A DNA stretch of 64,000 nt, taken from the NCBI GenBank assembly GCA_049840595.1, contig JASGKO010000017.1:1-64000 (forward strand). The letters are read 5' to 3'. Made by a program: the position numbers and the translations under genes. Shown piece after piece: positions 13,356-21,707 of this stretch. Within the stretch, counting starts at the first letter, position 1. Each line of letters starts with the position of its first letter. The notes below the pieces were generated by a model. The model was given only the letters and a program-made list of their open reading frames with translations. It made no database searches and was not told the origin of the DNA. Origin of the DNA: JASGKO01 sp049840595. Lineage in GTDB: Bacteria; Verrucomicrobiota; Verrucomicrobiia; Chthoniobacterales; Chthoniobacteraceae.

Positions 13356-14159
13356 ATGCTCAATTTTACCAAAATGAACGGAGCCGGGAACGACTTCGTC
13401 ATGCTCGACAACCGGGACGGCTCGATCCAGCTCGCCGGTGAGGAAATCGCCCGCATCTGCGATCGCCACCGGGGCGTCGGCGCGGATGGCCTGCTCCTGG
13501 TGGAGCCCGCCCAGCAGGGCGCGGATTTCCGGATGCGCTACTACAATAGTGATGGCGGCGAGGCCGATATGTGTGGCAACGGCGCACGTTGCTTTGCCCG
13601 CTATGCGACCAAAGTCGCGGGCGCGCGGGATGCGATCAGCTTTGAAACCCCGGCGGGATTGATCACCGCGCAGTTCTTTGGCGACCTGGTGAAGATCGGG
13701 ATGAGCGAGCCCAAGGGGCTGGTGATCAACGAAAAGCTGGAAATCGAAGGGACGGAACTCACGGTCCACTCGGTGAATACCGGCGTGCCGCATGCCGTGG
13801 TGCTGGTGGACGACCTGGAAAATACGCCGGTGCAGAAGCTCGGCTCGATCCTCCGCTATCATCCCCACTTTGCGCCACGCGGGACGAATGTGAATTTCTT
13901 CGCGCCAGTGGATGCGACCAGCATCGCGATCCGCACCTACGAGCGCGGGGTCGAGGGCGAGACGCTCGCGTGCGGCACCGGCGTGTGCGCCTCGGCGATC
14001 ATTCACCACGAGCTCACCGGCAACGGCGACCCGATCCGCGTGAAGGTGCAGGGCGGCGACTGGCTGGAAGTGGGCTTTGAGAAGACTGCGGAAGGCTATC
14101 GCCACGTGACGCTGAAGGGACCGGCGGACTTCGTATTCGACGGAGCGATCGCGCGATAG
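13356..14159 (+). CDS. dapF: Diaminopimelate epimerase
   Basis: The product of 267 aa interconverts LL- and meso-diaminopimelate in the cytoplasm, the last step before meso-DAP enters lysine and peptidoglycan synthesis. The opening FTKMNGAGNDF and the two catalytic cysteines are clear: Cys73 in DMCGNGARC and Cys206 in ACGTGVCAS. The length is usual. I chose ATG at 13356, which gives MLNFTKMNGAGND; upstream codons are not homologous. dapA and dapB lie 0.8 kb downstream, but a terminator at 14190 and a lipoprotein gene intervene. Confidence 0.96.
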   Translation: MLNFTKMNGAGNDFVMLDNRDGSIQLAGEEIARICDRHRGVGADGLLLVEPAQQGADFRMRYYNSDGGEADMCGNGARCFARYATKVAGARDAISFETPAGLITAQFFGDLVKIGMSEPKGLVINEKLEIEGTELTVHSVNTGVPHAVVLVDDLENTPVQKLGSILRYHPHFAPRGTNVNFFAPVDATSIAIRTYERGVEGETLACGTGVCASAIIHHELTGNGDPIRVKVQGGDWLEVGFEKTAEGYRHVTLKGPADFVFDGAIAR

Positions 14160-14189
14160 CGAGACGCAGGAGCCAGTCCATTGATTTGA

Positions 14190-14223
14190 GGCCGGTGAGC
14201 GCAAGGCGTTCACCGGCCTTTTT
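14190..14223 (+). terminator. Intrinsic terminator after dapF
   Basis: A strong hairpin (GGCCGGTGA paired with TCACCGGCC, loop GCGCAAGGCGT) is followed immediately by TTTTT. It lies 30 bases after the dapF stop codon. Confidence 0.85.
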
Positions 14224-14301
14224 GGTGAGGGATTTTAGCCGCGAATTCCGCAGATGACACGGATGGGGAAATTGGTAATCTTGGCCTGCGAATTCCCCAT
14301 T

Positions 14302-14748
14302 ATGCGGCTATCATCAAGACTCTTCGTCCCCGTAGCGATCTCGATACTTTTCGTCGCTTGCCGGTCAAGCGTGGGATCGCACACTTATCCTAAAGTCGCA
14401 ATTGACTCAGATGTCTCAGATAAGCAACGGCAGGCAATTCTTCATCTTGATATTCGCGGTCACAATCGTGTGATGTCTTGTTTGAAAAGTCTGGCGATCC
14501 CTTTCAGTGCAGGGCGCGATTTGGATGAATTCGACGCTGAGCGTTTGGTAGCCATCACCCACAACGGATTTATCATCTTGTTTACGGTAGCGAAGGGGCA
14601 ACCCGAGTGGAAACCATCAGACGATCTGGAAGTTGTTTATACAGATAAACCCGGGCAAACGGTCCAACGTGTCAAAGTGCTCTTTCCTTTTGGAAAAAAG
14701 AAGGGGGTAACGGTCTCGGGATGGCGGGTTACTGGAGAATTCAGATGA
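14302..14748 (+). CDS. Hypothetical lipoprotein
   Basis: This encodes a small exported protein of 148 aa. With the start at 14302 it has a basic N-terminus (MRLSSRLF), a hydrophobic core and a lipobox-like ISILFVAC, predicting lipid attachment at the Cys. The mature part (SSVGSHTYPKVAIDSD onward) resembles no family I know. GC content is lower than in the flanking dap genes, which may indicate an accessory gene. An in-frame ATG lies 48 bases upstream but would spoil the signal peptide. Confidence 0.6.
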   Translation: MRLSSRLFVPVAISILFVACRSSVGSHTYPKVAIDSDVSDKQRQAILHLDIRGHNRVMSCLKSLAIPFSAGRDLDEFDAERLVAITHNGFIILFTVAKGQPEWKPSDDLEVVYTDKPGQTVQRVKVLFPFGKKKGVTVSGWRVTGEFR

Positions 14749-14755
14749 TTTCCTC

Positions 14756-14945
14756 GTGCCCACACGGAGTATGGGAGCGAGGGAGGGGACACCGTCTAGA
14801 AAACTTCGTGTCCTTCGTGCTCTTCGTGGTAAATCCTTCCCCCCGCCGCGCGCGCCGCGTCCGCCGCGGTTAATTTTCTCCCGGATTTACCCCTCTGTGA
14901 AAATCGCCTCGACAGAGGCGGCGTCCCGGCGAAGATTGGCCTCCC
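14756..14945. repeat. Repeat remnants before dapA
   Basis: The gap holds a degenerate copy of the long hairpin seen at 8908 (CGTGCCCACACGGAGTATGG) and the second copy of the CTTCGTG family (CTTCGTGTCCTTCGTGCTC at 14804-14822). The dapA promoter must lie downstream, roughly 14870-14940, but I cannot define it. Confidence 0.5.
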
Positions 14946-15827
14946 ATGTTTCGCGGAACTTATACTGCTCTCGTCACGCCGTTTCAAAATGATCGCGTGG
15001 ATGAGGATGCTTTTGAACGCCTGATCGAATTTCAAATCGAGAACGGCATCACGGGTCTGGTGCCAGTCGGCACCACGGGCGAATCCCCCACCCTCGATCA
15101 CGAGGAGCATATGCGGGTGATCGAGCTGGCGATCAAGTTTGCGCGTGGGCGCTGCCAGATTCTCGCGGGCACGGGCTCGAACTCGACGCGCGAGGCGATT
15201 GCCATGACGCGCGACGCGGAGAAGCTGGGCGCGGATGGTGCACTGCTGGTCGCCCCCTATTACAACCGCCCCACCCAGGAGGGCATCTTTTTGCACTACA
15301 AGGCGATTGCGGAAGCGACGGCGCTGCCGCTGGTGCTCTACAGCATTCCCGGGCGTTGCGGCGTGGAGATCGGGGTGGACACGACGAAGCGGCTCGCGGA
15401 GACGGCGCGAAACATCGTGTGCATCAAGGAAGCGGGCGGCAGCGTGGAGCGCGTGAATGCGCTCCGGGCGGCGCTCCCCGAGGAGTTCACGATTCTTTCC
15501 GGCGACGACTCGCTCACCCTGCCCTTCATGGCCAGCGGGGCGGTCGGCGTGATCAGCGTGGCGTCGAATATCGCGCCGAAGGAAGTGGGCGACCTGGTGC
15601 GCCTCTTCGACAACGGCAAGATCACCGAGGCGCGCGCACTGCATCTGAAGCTTTACCCGCTCTTCAAGGATCTCTTCATCGAATCGAACCCGGTGCCGAT
15701 CAAGGCCGCGCTGGCCTGGGCCGGGCGGATGAAGCCGGACGTGCGCCTGCCGCTGAGCCCAATCACCGAGGCGAGTGCCACGAAGCTGCGCGCCACCCTG
15801 CAAGCGCTCAACCTGCTCGCCTCATGA
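14946..15827 (+). CDS. dapA: 4-hydroxy-tetrahydrodipicolinate synthase
   Basis: DapA condenses pyruvate with aspartate semialdehyde, the first committed step to DAP and lysine. The 293-aa protein is of normal length. It shows GTYTALVTPF at the start, GTTGESPTL for substrate binding, YNRPTQEG with the catalytic Tyr, and Schiff-base Lys161 in CIKEAGGS. The final ATGA overlaps the start of dapB, so dapA-dapB are translationally coupled. Confidence 0.97.
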   Translation: MFRGTYTALVTPFQNDRVDEDAFERLIEFQIENGITGLVPVGTTGESPTLDHEEHMRVIELAIKFARGRCQILAGTGSNSTREAIAMTRDAEKLGADGALLVAPYYNRPTQEGIFLHYKAIAEATALPLVLYSIPGRCGVEIGVDTTKRLAETARNIVCIKEAGGSVERVNALRAALPEEFTILSGDDSLTLPFMASGAVGVISVASNIAPKEVGDLVRLFDNGKITEARALHLKLYPLFKDLFIESNPVPIKAALAWAGRMKPDVRLPLSPITEASATKLRATLQALNLLAS

Positions 15828-16564
15828 ATCCATTGCGTTTGACGGTCATCGGCTCGAAAGGGCGCATGGGGCAGGCGATCCTCGGCTGCGCGCGCGCGGA
15901 TGGCGAGGTGGCAATCGCGGCGGAAATCGGGCGCGGGGATGACTACGCGGCGGCGATTGCGAGCAGCGATGCAGTCATCGAGTTTTCCGCCCACACGATC
16001 ACGGTCCCCGTGGTCGAGGCTTGCGTGGCCGCCGGGAAGGCACTGGTCATCGGCACCACCGGGCATAGCGACGAGGAGATCCACCAGATCGGCCTCGCGG
16101 CGCAAAAGATCCCGATCGTTTTCGCCCCGAATTTCAGCGTGGGCGTGAATACGCTGTTCTGGCTCACCCGCAAGGCGACGGAAATTCTCGGGCCGGACTT
16201 CGATCTCGAAGTGGTGGAGATGCACCATCGGCTGAAGAAGGACGCGCCCAGCGGCACGGCCCGTCGGCTGGCGGAGATCCTCGCGGAGGTGCGCTGCCTG
16301 CAATACAACAACGACGTGGTGCATGGCCGCCACGGCATCACCGGCGAACGCACCGACGTGGAAATCGGCATGCATGCGATTCGCGGCGGCGATGTGGTGG
16401 GCGATCACACAGTCATTTTTGCCACGCAGGGCGAGCGCGTGGAACTCACGCACAAGGCCTCCAGCCGCGACACGTTTGCCCGGGGCTCGATCCGCGCGGC
16501 AAAGTGGGTGGTAAGCCGCCCGCCCGGGCTCTACGACATGCAGGACGTGCTGGGGCTCAAGTAG
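15824..16564 (+). CDS. dapB: 4-hydroxy-tetrahydrodipicolinate reductase
   Basis: This NAD(P)H-dependent reductase of 246 aa follows DapA in DAP synthesis. The nucleotide-binding GSKGRMGQA lies at residues 9-17, and the active-site block MHHRLKKDAPSGTA contains the catalytic His and Lys. The C-terminus ARGSIRAAKWV is also typical. The start overlaps the dapA stop by four bases. folK follows 40 bases later. Confidence 0.97.
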   Translation: MNPLRLTVIGSKGRMGQAILGCARADGEVAIAAEIGRGDDYAAAIASSDAVIEFSAHTITVPVVEACVAAGKALVIGTTGHSDEEIHQIGLAAQKIPIVFAPNFSVGVNTLFWLTRKATEILGPDFDLEVVEMHHRLKKDAPSGTARRLAEILAEVRCLQYNNDVVHGRHGITGERTDVEIGMHAIRGGDVVGDHTVIFATQGERVELTHKASSRDTFARGSIRAAKWVVSRPPGLYDMQDVLGLK

Positions 16565-16604
16565 TCCCGGCCCTCCGGCGCAGGACGCGCCCCTTTTTTC
16601 GGCC

Positions 16605-17107
16605 ATGACGACGTATCACATCGCCCTCGGCTCCAATCTCGGCGACCGCATGCAGAATCTGCGCGCGGCCGGGGAGGCCCTGCAACGGCTGCACCATCCA
16701 GAGGCGCCCTTTCTCGCCTCGCGGGTTTACGAAACCGATCCGGTGGATTGCGCGCCGGGCGATCCGCTTTTCTTGAACGCGGTGGTCGCCTTGCAAAGCG
16801 CGCTTGGGCCGCTGGAGCTGCTGGATGCCCTGCAGGCGATCGAGCAACAAATGGGACGCCCGCCGGAACACGAGGTCAATGCACCACGCACGATCGATCT
16901 CGATTTGCTCGCGGCGGGGGATTGGGAGTTCACCCATCCTCGGCTCATTCTTCCCCACCCGCGCATCGCCATCCGCCGCTTCGTGCTGGCCCCGCTTTGC
17001 GATCTCTCCCCCACCTGCAACTGCCGGGCTGGAAGGCTCCCGCCGCAGCGTTGCTCGCGGAATTGCCAGCGCGCCCCGGTGCCACTATCTTTGCCCCAAC
17101 CCTATGA
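16605..17107 (+). CDS. folK: 2-amino-4-hydroxy-6-hydroxymethyldihydropteridine pyrophosphokinase (apparent frameshift)
   Basis: FolK transfers pyrophosphate to the pterin in folate synthesis. The product begins MTTYHIALGSNLGDR, the family hallmark, and carries the catalytic segment PRTIDLDLL and HPRLILPHPR. Near 17010, in a run of five C, the frame shifts. The other frame continues PHLQLPGWKAPAAALLAELP and ends FAPTL at 17107, overlapping the panB start by four bases (ATGA). That coupling argues that the second frame is the true end, giving about 167 aa. Confidence 0.88.
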
Positions 17108-17853
17108 CTGCCTCCTTTCGCGACCGTAAAGCCCGGGGTGAAAAATTCGCCATGCTCACCGCCTACGATTATCCGATGGCACGGCTGCTCGACGAATGCG
17201 GGATCGATCTGATCCTCGTGGGCGATTCCCTGGGCATGGTCGTGCTCGGCTATCCCGATACCACGAGCGTGACGATGGAAGACATGGTGCACCATTGCCG
17301 CGCGGTCACTCGCGGCGTGCAACGGGCGCGGGTGGTGGTCGATCTGCCCATCGGCTCCGCGGAAACTCCGGCGCTCGCCCTGGAAAACGCCCGGCGCCTC
17401 GCCGAGGCGGGCGCGCATGCGGTGAAGCTGGAAGGCGGCGAGAACCGGCGCCCGCAGATCGAGACGATCATTGCCGCGGGTATCCCGGTGATGGGACACA
17501 TCGGCATGCTGCCGCAGCGGGTGCGGATCGAGGGCGGCTACAAGATCAAGGGCAAGACTGATGAGGAGGCCGAGCGCTTGCTCGCCGATGCGCGAGCACT
17601 GGAGCAGGCAGGCGCGTTTGCGATCGTGATGGAGCTGGTCCGCCCCGATGTCTCAGCCCGCATCACTTCCGAGCTTTCCATCCCGACGATCGGCATTGGC
17701 TCCGGTACCGATTGCGATGGGCAGGTGCTGGTAATTCACGATCTGGTCGGGATGTTCCCGTGGTTCACGCCTAAGTTTGCGCAGCCGCGGGCACAGGTGG
17801 CGGGACCGATCCGCGAGGCGATTCAGGGCTTCATCGAGGCGACGAAGCAGTAG
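17104..17853 (+). CDS. panB: 3-methyl-2-oxobutanoate hydroxymethyltransferase
   Basis: PanB makes ketopantoate from alpha-ketoisovalerate and methylene-tetrahydrofolate, the first pantothenate step. The 249-aa protein shows KFAMLTAYDYPMARLLDE, the metal-binding VGDSLGMVVLGY, and the later GIGSGTDCDGQVLVIHD. ATG 17104 overlaps the restored folK stop, coupling folate and pantothenate genes. panC is not in the window. Confidence 0.96.
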   Translation: MTASFRDRKARGEKFAMLTAYDYPMARLLDECGIDLILVGDSLGMVVLGYPDTTSVTMEDMVHHCRAVTRGVQRARVVVDLPIGSAETPALALENARRLAEAGAHAVKLEGGENRRPQIETIIAAGIPVMGHIGMLPQRVRIEGGYKIKGKTDEEAERLLADARALEQAGAFAIVMELVRPDVSARITSELSIPTIGIGSGTDCDGQVLVIHDLVGMFPWFTPKFAQPRAQVAGPIREAIQGFIEATKQ

Positions 17854-17916
17854 GACGACAGGGTTGGATTGGTCTTTAAGCTTGTCAGTGGCTGGGGGCG
17901 AGCGTTCATAGAAGTC

Positions 17917-18510
17917 ATGAAATGGTCATGGTTTCCCCAAACGGTGCTGGCTGGATTCTCGATGCTTTTTCTTTGCTCCTGTTTGACGGAGTCCACGCAT
18001 CCGCTCTCCGATGAAAAGCAGGCCACCCCGGATCTTCGCCTCGAAGGGGACTGGGTGACCGGAGACCACTCGCCGGTTTATCTGCATTTCTTGAAAAGCG
18101 ACGATCATCTGATGACAGCCGTTTATGTCGAGCATCCGGAAAGCCTCATCGTTTGGGAGGAATTCCCAACCCGCATCAACCAGTTGCAAATCCTCAATTT
18201 TCGCAGCTATCACAAAGACTCCGCCTGGGGCATCCAGTCCGGTCACTATTTCTTCATGCGCTATGAATTTCCCGATCGCAATACGTTGAAATTATGGGGA
18301 CCGGATAATACCACTCTGTCCAAACTCATACGACAGCGTGAGTTACAAGGCAGGGTCAAAATCTCCAAAAAGCCCACCAGTTTTCCGGATGACGATGTGT
18401 TGATTACTGCCAGCTCTCAAAAGCTGCGCGAATACCTGGCGACCCATCCGGCAGACCGTTTTTTCAGCAACGACCCAATGGTCTTCAAACGGATCAAAAC
18501 GCAGAAATAA
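17917..18510 (+). CDS. Hypothetical lipoprotein
   Basis: This is a 197-aa exported protein with no family I recognise. From ATG 17917 it starts MKWSWFPQ, followed by a hydrophobic stretch and the lipobox LFLCSC, so it is probably lipid-anchored. The mature part is hydrophilic, with many aromatic residues (HSPVYLHFLKSDDHL, SGHYFFMRYEFPDRN), suggesting a small beta-rich domain. It stands alone between panB and a repeat region. Confidence 0.6.
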   Translation: MKWSWFPQTVLAGFSMLFLCSCLTESTHPLSDEKQATPDLRLEGDWVTGDHSPVYLHFLKSDDHLMTAVYVEHPESLIVWEEFPTRINQLQILNFRSYHKDSAWGIQSGHYFFMRYEFPDRNTLKLWGPDNTTLSKLIRQRELQGRVKISKKPTSFPDDDVLITASSQKLREYLATHPADRFFSNDPMVFKRIKTQK

Positions 18511-18546
18511 AACCGCGGTAATCGCAGCAAACGCGACGAAAAGCGG

Positions 18547-18716
18547 ATTTTTTTAGACAGGATGAACAGGATGAATAAATGAGGAGGGATTTGGAGTTTT
18601 CGCCATCCTGTCCATCTTGTTCATCCTGTCTAAAAATCCAGTTTCCAGAATCGGATCAGTGATTCCATGCTGGCTTCCCCAACGGCCCACAGGGCCGTGG
18701 CAACAGCGGTTTCAGG
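18547..18716. repeat. Composite dispersed repeat, copy 1 (AGGATGAACAGGATG + GGCCCACAGGGCC)
   Basis: Part one (18547-18637) is an inverted-repeat element whose arms read TTTTTTAGACAGGATGAACA and, on the other side, its complement TGTTCATCCTGTCTAAAAA. Part two (18675-18716) is CCCCAACGGCCCACAGGGCC followed by GTGGCAACAGCGGTT, with a perfect ACGGCCC-ACA-GGGCCGT hairpin. Both parts recur in the same order at 55141-55300. There, part one is inverted relative to this copy. Confidence 0.75.
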
Positions 18717-18758
18717 CGCTTCGGCGCTTTACCAAATGGTTTGTTTTGAAGGGGAGCT

Positions 18759-19727
18759 CTATGCTTCCGGGGCGAAGGCAAATTCACCGACGCGGCGGAA
18801 TTTCTCGTAGCGCTGCGAGAGGAGCTTGGCGGTGGGGAGTTTGCCCAGCTCGTCCAGGTTCTTCACGATGGCGGTCTTGAGATTCTGCGCCGTCAGCTCG
18901 GGGTCGTGATGGGCGCCGCCCGGAGGCTCGGTAATCACTTCGTCCACCAGCTTGAATTGCGCGAGGTCGTTCGCGGTGAGCTTGAGCGCATCAGCCGCCT
19001 GCGGGGCGTGGCTGCGGTGTTTCCACAGGATCGCCGCGCAGCCTTCGGGGCTGATCACCGAGTAATAGGAATTTTCCAACATCATCACGCTGTCGGCGAC
19101 GCCGATGCCGAGCGCTCCGCCGGAGCCACCCTCCCCGATCACAATGGCGATGATCGGCGTGGGGAGGACCATCATTTCGCGCAGATTCAGCGCGATGGCC
19201 TCGGAGATGTGGCGCTCCTCGGCGGCAATGCCGGGGAAGGCGCCGGGAGTGTCAATCATCGTCACCACCGGCAGCTTGAACTTGGCCGCCATGCGCATGA
19301 GGCGCAGCGCCTTGCGGTAGCCCTCGGGATGCGCGCAGCCGAAGTTGCGCAGGATATTCTCCTTCACGTCGCGGCCCTTCTGATGGCCGATCACCACACA
19401 GCGATGGCCGCCGATCGTCGCCAGCCCGCCGGGCATCGACTTGTCATCGCCAAACAGCCGGTCGCCGCGCAGCTCCACGAAATCGGTGAAGACCTGGCTG
19501 ATGTAATCGAGCGTGAACGGACGCGCCGGATGCCGCGCGATCTGCACACGCTGCCAGGCGGTGAGGTTCTGGTAAATCTCCTCGCGCGTTTTCTCGATCT
19601 TCTCCTCCATCTGCTTCACCTCGGGGTCGAGGTTGATATCCGAGGCGCGCGAGTGCTTGCGCACTTCTTCCAGTTTTTTCTCCAGCTCGACGAGTGGTTT
19701 CTCAAATTCCAAGGGCTGTGCTTTCAT
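18759..19727 (-). CDS. accA: Acetyl-CoA carboxylase carboxyltransferase subunit alpha
   Basis: AccA with AccD transfers the carboxyl group from biotin to acetyl-CoA, giving malonyl-CoA for fatty acid synthesis. The 322-aa protein has the family N-terminus (LEFEKPLVELEKKLEEV), DRLFGDDKSMPGG, the oxyanion/CoA region TMIDTPGAFPGIAAEERH and IGEGGSGGALG, and SPEGCAAILWK. I prefer ATG 19727 (MKAQPLEF), four bases after the upstream stop; ATG 19739 overlaps that gene. It is probably cotranscribed with the LysM/YkuD gene. accD is not in the window. Confidence 0.96.
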   Translation of the reverse strand: MKAQPLEFEKPLVELEKKLEEVRKHSRASDINLDPEVKQMEEKIEKTREEIYQNLTAWQRVQIARHPARPFTLDYISQVFTDFVELRGDRLFGDDKSMPGGLATIGGHRCVVIGHQKGRDVKENILRNFGCAHPEGYRKALRLMRMAAKFKLPVVTMIDTPGAFPGIAAEERHISEAIALNLREMMVLPTPIIAIVIGEGGSGGALGIGVADSVMMLENSYYSVISPEGCAAILWKHRSHAPQAADALKLTANDLAQFKLVDEVITEPPGGAHHDPELTAQNLKTAIVKNLDELGKLPTAKLLSQRYEKFRRVGEFAFAPEA

Positions 19728-19731
19728 ACGT

Positions 19732-20577
19732 TCAATCAATGATCACGGGGGTGTTGCGGTTGACGAGGGCGGAAATCTGATCGGCATCTTCCGGGCGCAG
19801 ACCGATGCCCCCATTGGGGCGTTCCACCTTGATCGCCGGGTCTTTCGAGTCGGAAAAGAGCGTAAAACCCGGCTGGCTCATGACGATCCAGCGCAGGCTG
19901 CCGTTATATTGTTCCGAGCCAAAGGAAACGCGCGCGCCTTCCTTCCAGGCGACTTTCTCCGTCACCTTCGCATTGGGTGAGGAAAGCTTCGTCTTGGGAA
20001 CCTGCCAGGAGAGCGGCTGGTATTGGCGGAAGAAATGGCCATGGTTGAAGAGCACCACCACCTGCTCGGGCCGCTTGATCTTCACCACAAAGTCCGCCTG
20101 CGGCACCCACAGGTGCTGCCCCACCTGCAAGCGGGTCGGGTCGGCCAGTCGGTTGGTAAGCATGATCAAATCGGCGGAGGTTCGAAGTTTGCGTTCGATT
20201 TTGGCGATCGCATCGCCGCGTTGAACGGTGTAGCCAATCTTATTCGGTCCCGGCCCCGGCGTAAAGAACTCCTCCGCATTCACCTGCCCCAGCAATTGAG
20301 TGGCCTCCTGCACCTTGGGCGAGGCGGGATAGTTGGTGAGGAAGTTTTCCAGCACTTGCTGGGCGTCGGGCAGCTTTCCATCCTTCTGCAAAGCCACTGC
20401 CTTTTCGTAAATTGGGAGACTCGTATCTGGCGTGGGAGTAGCGGCAGGCAGGCTCGCCTTCTGCGCCTTGTCGCGCTCCAGCATCAGGTCTGGGCGCACG
20501 AACAACACGTACGCGAAATACCCGCCGGTGCCAAAAACCACCGCCGCCAGCACAAGGATGACCAGGGCCTTTATCAT
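19732..20577 (-). CDS. LysM protein with degenerate L,D-transpeptidase (YkuD) domain
   Basis: This is a 281-aa envelope protein. Residues about 1-25 form a signal anchor (ALVILVLAAVVFGTGGYFAY). A TPR-like segment follows (PIYEKAVALQKDGKLPDAQQ). A LysM domain at about 114-160 (GYTVQRGDAIAKIERKL ... LQVGQHLWVP) should bind peptidoglycan. The last 110 residues resemble a YkuD domain, but the catalytic SHGCIRL block is replaced by PNGGIGL (residues 254-260). His, Cys and Arg are therefore all lost, so transpeptidase activity is not expected. It may instead be a structural or regulatory wall-binding protein. The stop is four bases before the accA start. Confidence 0.75.
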   Translation of the reverse strand: MIKALVILVLAAVVFGTGGYFAYVLFVRPDLMLERDKAQKASLPAATPTPDTSLPIYEKAVALQKDGKLPDAQQVLENFLTNYPASPKVQEATQLLGQVNAEEFFTPGPGPNKIGYTVQRGDAIAKIERKLRTSADLIMLTNRLADPTRLQVGQHLWVPQADFVVKIKRPEQVVVLFNHGHFFRQYQPLSWQVPKTKLSSPNAKVTEKVAWKEGARVSFGSEQYNGSLRWIVMSQPGFTLFSDSKDPAIKVERPNGGIGLRPEDADQISALVNRNTPVIID

Positions 20578-20664
20578 GAATGCAGACTCATCTGGGGCCG
20601 ATTATCCAAGGAAAGCAGACGGCATCAATGCTGGAATCGTAATCCTCATCCCAAGTCGCCGGGT

Positions 20665-21186
20665 TCAAAGGAGGCCGCGCCGGCGAAAATCGCCCAGATT
20701 GTCCCCCGAGGAACGCTGGATCATGTCCACCGTGAACTTCAGCAGACACACTTCCCACGCATCATCCACCCCGTGAATGATCGCGCTGAGCGGGTCTTCC
20801 TCCGCATCCACCTTGTGGCGCACGCTTTCGAGCACCTCTTCCACCGAGGAGTTCACCACCCGCTCCACCACATCGGTCTTACGAAATTGAAAACCGTATT
20901 TGAGCAATGCGAGATTCATCGGATTCGCCTCCAGCCAGTCGGCAAATTCGCGGGCCTTTTCTCCAAAGCCTTCCAGCATCAGCTTGGAAAGCCGGCCCGG
21001 CATGATGATCTGCGGGCGCTCCGCATGGATGAGCCCGTCGCGCACCCGCACCTGATTGGCGGCATCCATCAATTCACTCACCAGATAAAAACGAAACCGC
21101 GTATGCCCGAAGGTTTCGATCTGCTGCTGCGGAGCCAGGACCACCTGCGTGTTTTCCAGCGCGTATTGAAAGCTGTCTAAATTCAT
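20665..21186 (-). CDS. Conserved-looking hypothetical protein
   Basis: This encodes 173 residues, soluble, without signal peptide or membrane helix. It begins MNLDSFQYALENTQVVLAPQ and includes FRFYLVSELMDAANQVRVRDG, RPQIIMPGRLSKLMLEGFG and a helical C-terminus ending GDFRRRGLL. Codon use matches the neighbours and the frame is intact. I do not recognise the family. It lies 87 bases upstream of the LysM gene on the same strand and may share its transcript. Confidence 0.65.
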   Translation of the reverse strand: MNLDSFQYALENTQVVLAPQQQIETFGHTRFRFYLVSELMDAANQVRVRDGLIHAERPQIIMPGRLSKLMLEGFGEKAREFADWLEANPMNLALLKYGFQFRKTDVVERVVNSSVEEVLESVRHKVDAEEDPLSAIIHGVDDAWEVCLLKFTVDMIQRSSGDNLGDFRRRGLL

Positions 21187-21321
21187 TTCGTAGCACTCCT
21201 AAACTCGCATGCTTTCCCTCCCGTGGCAAAACGTCTTAGAGACCGGTTGTGAATGTATTTTTTAGGAAAAATCCACCGAAATAAAGAGGTGGTAAGGAGC
21301 GGCGATTGCATCCCAAAGATA

Positions 21322-21346
21322 CCGCCAGTTTGGAAAAAACTGGCGG
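21322..21346 (-). terminator. Hairpin after tRNA-Asp
   Basis: A 10-bp perfect stem (CCGCCAGTTT paired with AAACTGGCGG, five-base loop) immediately follows and partly overlaps the tRNA 3' CCA on the minus strand. The sequence after it (TATCTTTGG) is only moderately T-rich. It is a likely terminator or 3' processing structure. Confidence 0.6.
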
Positions 21347-21417
21347 AGCCTACGGGGCTCGAACCCGCAACCTCTGCCGTGACAGGGCAGCGCTCTAACC
21401 GATTGAGCTAAGGCTCC
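21341..21417 (-). tRNA. tRNA-Asp (GTC)
   Basis: This is a 77-nt minus-strand tRNA including encoded CCA. The acceptor stem GGAGCCT pairs with AGGCTCC, the discriminator is G, the D-arm is GCTCAATCGGTTAGAGC and the anticodon loop CTGTCAC contains GTC. The T-arm is CGGGTTCGAGCCCCG. It stands alone, about 520 bases from the unknown gene downstream on the same strand. Confidence 0.96.
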
Positions 21418-21707
21418 TCTCGTGAAGGAGGCGCGCAAAGTAAGGTGTGTTTTCGCGGACGGCAAACATTTTTTGCAGCTTTTTTCAGTTTTCTTTTTCC
21501 CCGAGGGAAAATGCGGGATTTTTCTCTGTAAGCCAGCATCGGCCCATCTCCCGGGAAATGAAAAAAAGTCCTCCGGGCATCCCTCGGAGCGGGCCTGCCT
21601 TCCGCAAATTTTTTGGAACCTTTCGCAGCCCACGACGTTTGTCTTAATACGAACTCCGGTGCCACCCACTCGTAAATCGGCACCAGTCCCACTGAACAAA
21701 AATCCTT

